A DNA stretch of 10,113 bases from CAYMEV01 sp964431655 [NCBI: uncultured bacterium] (GTDB lineage Bacteria; CAYMEV01). The DNA lies in the NCBI GenBank assembly GCA_964431655.1, contig CAYSKJ010000002.1, forward strand, positions 1-10,113, read 5' to 3'. The number at the start of each line of letters is the position of its first letter. The stretch's first letter is position 1. Of this stretch, positions 7,866 to 10,113 are shown in pieces. The notes under the pieces were generated by a model. It was not told the origin of the DNA. It saw only the letters and a program-made list of their open reading frames with translations, and did no database searches. The position numbers were made by a program, and so were the translations under genes.

Positions 7866-9029
7866 CTATTTAATTATCCTGCAAAGCCTGTTTAATCCTT
7901 CTTTCAGCAATTGGGAAGGGCATGCAAAATTTATCCTTATATAATTTTCACCTCCTGCTCCAAATTTGCTTCCATTAATTACAGCAATCCCTGATTCTTT
8001 TGCTATCCTTTCAAAATCCGGCCTGTATGCGCTGATATCTATCCATGCAAGGTATGTCGCCTCAGGCTTTTTCCACCGGGATAAAGGCAGGTCAGCATAA
8101 AGAAAATTATCAATAACCGTGATATTTTTCTCCAGGTATTCAATAAGTTCAGAGAGCCACTGATCCCCGTGGGCATATGCCGCTTCAACAGCAGCCATGC
8201 TTATAGGGCTCTGGCCGCTTATGTGCTTTCTTTCCGCCGATTTTAAAAAGGCATCCCTTATCTCTATATTTGGTATTACTATATGGGATGTCTGAAGACC
8301 CACTACATTAAAGGTTTTGCTCGGAGCGGTGGCGATGATGCAGTTTTGTTCAAGCTCCCTGCTGATTGATGCATATATGCAGTGATGTCCCTTTTTATAA
8401 ACAAGGTCATGGTGGACCTCGTCTGAAAATACAAGCACATCATGCTTTTTGCATATCTCCCCGACTTTCAGAAGCGTTTGCCTGCTCCAGACCCTGCCAG
8501 CCGGATTATGGGGACTGCACAGGACCAGAGCCTTGTTACGGGGATCCCTCGCCTTTTCTTCAAGGTCCTCAAGGTCCATGTCAAAACAGCCTGAATTATC
8601 AATAAGCTGGTTAACTACGGGCTTTAGCCCGTTTATAAGAATACAGCTCTTAAAGGGGAAATATACCGGCTCCTGTATTATTACCCCGTCGCCTTTACTG
8701 CAGAAAGCTTCCAGCATAAAGTTCAAAGCGGATACAACTCCGGGATTATAAACAATCCAGTCTTTACTGACAGCCCACCCGAACCTTTCCCTGTACCATC
8801 TGATAATTGCATCGTAATAAGAATCCGGCCTTTTGGAATAGCCGAATATGCCATGGGAAACCTCCTCACGCATAGCATTGATGATGGGCTCAGCCACCCG
8901 GAAATCCATATCGGCCACCCAGAGGGGAAGAAGGTCAGGCTCTCCGTACAGCTCCCTTAGAACCTCCCTGTCCCACTTGACGGATTTTGAATTTACCCTG
9001 TCTATCCTTCTGTCAAAATCATATTTCAT
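7866..9029 (-). CDS. patB: MalY/PatB-family PLP-dependent C-S lyase (cystathionine beta-lyase-like)
   Basis: This 387-residue fold-type I PLP enzyme is about the usual family length and has no signal peptide, so it should be cytosolic. The family cleaves the C-S bond of cystathionine, cysteine or related thioethers, releasing pyruvate, ammonia and a thiol. Visible motifs are PLWVADMDF (35-43), GYS (63-65), PVYFPF (121-126), CSPHNPAGRVW with Asn175, SDEVHHDL with Asp203, APSKTFN with Lys238 as the PLP Schiff-base lysine, and YIRINFA with Arg365 for the substrate carboxylate. The layout matches cystalysin and MalY more closely than generic AspC-type aminotransferases. The ATG at 9029 has a strong AAAGGAG site 7 nt upstream. 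It lies 30 bp behind the yigZ-like gene on the same strand and is probably co-transcribed with it. Exact substrate is unknown; an aminotransferase role is the main alternative. Confidence 0.92.
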   Translation of the reverse strand: MKYDFDRRIDRVNSKSVKWDREVLRELYGEPDLLPLWVADMDFRVAEPIINAMREEVSHGIFGYSKRPDSYYDAIIRWYRERFGWAVSKDWIVYNPGVVSALNFMLEAFCSKGDGVIIQEPVYFPFKSCILINGLKPVVNQLIDNSGCFDMDLEDLEEKARDPRNKALVLCSPHNPAGRVWSRQTLLKVGEICKKHDVLVFSDEVHHDLVYKKGHHCIYASISRELEQNCIIATAPSKTFNVVGLQTSHIVIPNIEIRDAFLKSAERKHISGQSPISMAAVEAAYAHGDQWLSELIEYLEKNITVIDNFLYADLPLSRWKKPEATYLAWIDISAYRPDFERIAKESGIAVINGSKFGAGGENYIRINFACPSQLLKEGLNRLCRIIK

Positions 9030-9036
9030 CTTTCAT

Positions 9037-9043
9037 CTCCTTT
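9037..9043 (-). promoter_or_regulatory. Strong Shine-Dalgarno site of the C-S lyase gene
   Basis: The minus strand reads AAAGGAG followed by 7 nt and the ATG at 9029. This supports that start over an out-of-frame ATG at 9036, which abuts the site. It is by far the best ribosome site in the window and lies inside the 30-bp gap after the yigZ-like gene, consistent with independent translation from a shared message. Confidence 0.75.
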
Positions 9044-9059
9044 ACCCGGGCAAATTACT

Positions 9060-9668
9060 TCATAGTTTATCCAGCCGGCTGATTGCAATTCTGTGATTCC
9101 GGCTGATCATATCTTCAATTATTTTTGCCTCTGATCTTTTGACACCGAAAATGATCCTGCATCTATCGGTAAATCTTCTGTCTTTAATATCAGGGTCAAA
9201 ATCATTGAAAATGCTGTTTACGAATCCCTGTTCAGCATAATCAAAATCGATACGGAAAATGGACTCTATCACCTTTCTCACAATTACAGCATTGTTTATG
9301 GCTTCTCTGGCTGCAGTTTTATAGGCTTTTACAAGCCCTGGAATACCAAGCTTTGTGCCCCCGAAATACCTGACTACCACAATAACCACATCGGTAAGGC
9401 TGTTTGCCCTTATTTGACCCAGGACAGGCATGCCTGAGCTGTTTGAGGGTTCTCCGTCATCATATGCGCGGTATTTCCCGGAATCATCGCCAAGCACCCA
9501 GGCATAAACATAATGATGAGCGCTATGGTGCCTTTTTTTTATGTCCTCCAGTATGTACCTGATGCTTTCAGTGTCCCGGACAGGATACAAAAAGGAGTAA
9601 AACCTGGATCCTTTACTGCTGTAAAAGCCCTCGGACATCTTTTCTGCTGTATAAAAATAATCTGTCAT
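9060..9668 (-). CDS. yigZ: YigZ/IMPACT (UPF0029) family protein
   Basis: A 202-residue protein with the full YigZ family core: KGSRF (19-23), SAHHYVYAW (49-57), DGEPSNSSGMPVL (71-83), VVVVRYFGGTKLG (about 96-108) and GLVKAY (111-116), then a C-terminal ferredoxin-like half (about 137-202) typical of YigZ. Eukaryotic IMPACT relatives act in translational control through GCN1/GCN2. The bacterial role is unsettled. The ATG at 9668 leaves 18 residues before KGSRF, close to E. coli YigZ, so it is preferred over the internal Met11. No clear Shine-Dalgarno precedes it, and a hairpin ends 7 nt upstream. A near-consensus promoter lies about 58 bp upstream. The C-S lyase follows after 30 bp on the same strand, suggesting a two-gene operon. 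Family assignment is firm; function is not. Confidence 0.93.
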   Translation of the reverse strand: MTDYFYTAEKMSEGFYSSKGSRFYSFLYPVRDTESIRYILEDIKKRHHSAHHYVYAWVLGDDSGKYRAYDDGEPSNSSGMPVLGQIRANSLTDVVIVVVRYFGGTKLGIPGLVKAYKTAAREAINNAVIVRKVIESIFRIDFDYAEQGFVNSIFNDFDPDIKDRRFTDRCRIIFGVKRSEAKIIEDMISRNHRIAISRLDKL

Positions 9669-9675
9669 TTGAACC

Positions 9676-9703
9676 AGGCCCGGATTAAAAATTGTATCGG
9701 CCT
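9676..9703 (-). promoter_or_regulatory. Leader hairpin just upstream of the yigZ start
   Basis: In the minus-strand leader, AGGCC and GGCCT (9703-9699 with 9680-9676) pair, extended by GAT/ATC across a 2-nt CG bulge, around a 10-nt loop ACAATTTTTA. The stem ends 7 nt before the ATG, where a Shine-Dalgarno would normally sit. A second weaker stem, TAATT/AATTA, lies just upstream. It could modulate translation; no riboswitch class is recognised. Confidence 0.4.
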
Positions 9704-9725
9704 CAATAATTGGATACTAATTAGG

Positions 9726-9754
9726 CTTATACATCCTGGAGGCTTTTTTGTCAA
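9726..9754 (-). promoter_or_regulatory. Near-consensus sigma-70-type promoter for yigZ and the C-S lyase
   Basis: The minus strand carries a perfect TTGACA (9754-9749), a 17-bp spacer and TATAAG (9731-9726), one base from consensus. Expected transcription start is near 9719, giving a leader of about 50 nt before the yigZ ATG. This is the clearest promoter in the window, and it sits directly next to the end of the transposase relic. Confidence 0.7.
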
Positions 9755-9766
9755 TAAAGCCATTAA

Positions 9767-9948
9767 ATTCATTTTAATCAATGGGTGAGAGGAATTTGTT
9801 TTTCTCAGCCATCCAGGATTATTATCAGTGTCGGCAAATTTATCTACAGCAGCCGATAGGCTCTGCCATCTATTATCTGTTCCTTTAGTGTTCTGGTGTA
9901 GATCTCTACAGCTCCATTGGCCTCTGGTTCTGCCGGGAACCTAAAGCC
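9767..9948 (-). pseudogene. Decayed DDE transposase (integrase core) C-terminal fragment
   Basis: Two overlapping minus-strand frames together resemble the C-terminal part of IS3/IS481-type integrase-core transposases. From 9948 the frame reads GFRFPAEPEANGAVE then IYTRTLKEQIIDGRAYRLL, matching the family pattern PE.NG..ER..RTLKEQ, including the Glu after NGAV that would be the last residue of the DDE triad. It then hits TAG (9846-9844). A shift of frame at that point continues VDKFADTDNNPGWLRK, like the family's YN..WL segment, down to about 9767. A TAA at 9951-9949 closes it upstream. The fragment is short, frameshifted and without its N-terminal part or visible terminal repeats, so it is a dead relic. 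Family assignment is by motif memory only. Confidence 0.6.
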
Positions 9949-9958
9949 TTAGAATGTT

Positions 9959-9979
9959 GAGACGGGAAAAACCCGTCTC
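9959..9979 (-). terminator. Perfect 8-bp hairpin downstream of the DUF5648-like gene
   Basis: GAGACGGG and CCCGTCTC form a perfect 8-bp GC-rich stem around a 5-nt loop (TTTTT on the minus strand). It begins 8 bp after the stop codon of the gene ending at 9988, the expected place for its terminator. No T run follows on either strand, so it may act as a factor-assisted terminator or a 3'-end stabilising stem. Confidence 0.6.
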
Positions 9980-9987
9980 TCCGATTA

Positions 9988-10113
9988 TTACGGGTATACG
10001 TAGAATTTAACACCTTCATATGTCCAGTCAGGAAGCTGAAGTACTGCATCCCTCTCAACAGCGCTTATTGTGTAGAGATGTATGCCGGTTTTTGTGTTGA
10101 AGAAGCGGTAGAC
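9988..10113 (-). CDS. DUF5648-like domain protein, C-terminal end only (partial)
   Basis: A minus-strand frame enters from the right edge and ends with two consecutive stops (TAA TAA, 9990-9985). The 41 visible residues start VYRFFNTKTGIHLYT, continue ISAVERDAV and end YEGVKFYVYP. This fits the DUF5648 repeat pattern as I recall it: YRF.N..TG.HFYT, S..ER..V, YEG.AFY. Such domains usually sit at the C-terminus of secreted or surface bacterial proteins and may bind ligands or sugars; the function is unknown. The gene starts outside the window, so its main domain cannot be named. A strong hairpin follows the stop. Confidence 0.75.
   Translation of the reverse strand, partial: VYRFFNTKTGIHLYTISAVERDAVLQLPDWTYEGVKFYVYP

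Noticed and set aside
8366-8751. Plus-strand open frames inside the C-S lyase gene
   Set aside because: They are antisense to a gene with intact PLP-enzyme motifs, have Cys/Pro/Ser-rich compositions typical of shadow frames, and have no ribosome sites.
9699-9749. Plus-strand GCCTC/GAGGC pairing followed by TTTTTT as an intrinsic terminator
   Set aside because: The loop is about 35 nt, no plus-strand gene ends there, and the T run is better explained as part of the minus-strand promoter of yigZ.

Overview
The window reads as chromosomal DNA of a Gram-negative-like environmental bacterium: moderately AT-rich, with long multidomain signalling ATPases and a terminal DUF5648-type segment. Desulfobacterota, Nitrospirota or spirochaetes would fit, but the lineage is inference and cannot be settled from this sequence.

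Layout. At the left edge (2-3076, plus strand) is the 3' part of a large gene. It encodes the second half of a soluble-adenylyl-cyclase-like protein: a C2 cyclase domain, a STAND/AAA-type NTPase and a TPR tail. After a gene-free convergent gap of about 460 bp lies a complete paralogue on the minus strand (3539-7702, 1387 residues): C1 and C2 cyclase domains, NTPase, then a TPR array with a strict 42-residue period. To its right, also on the minus strand, are a MalY/PatB-family PLP-dependent C-S lyase (7866-9029) and a YigZ/IMPACT-family protein (9060-9668). These two are closely spaced and probably co-transcribed from a near-consensus sigma-70-type promoter at 9726-9754. Further right is a decayed DDE transposase fragment (9767-9948), then a strong hairpin, then the C-terminal end of a DUF5648-like protein that runs off the right edge (9988-10113, minus).

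How the genes work together. The two cyclase-like proteins share domain order and can be aligned by eye. In the complete one, the metal-binding aspartates are in C1 and the transition-state Asn/Arg pair is in C2. This predicts one composite active site, as in mammalian ADCY10. The residues I recall as the bicarbonate-site Lys and Arg and the adenine-reading Lys are all replaced, so nucleotide choice and regulation may differ from the animal enzyme. The two paralogues end in different kinds of TPR, which suggests one signalling core reading different protein partners. The lyase/yigZ pair looks like an independent housekeeping operon whose promoter now lies at the edge of the transposon relic. 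I saw no CRISPR array, tRNA, rRNA or complete mobile element.
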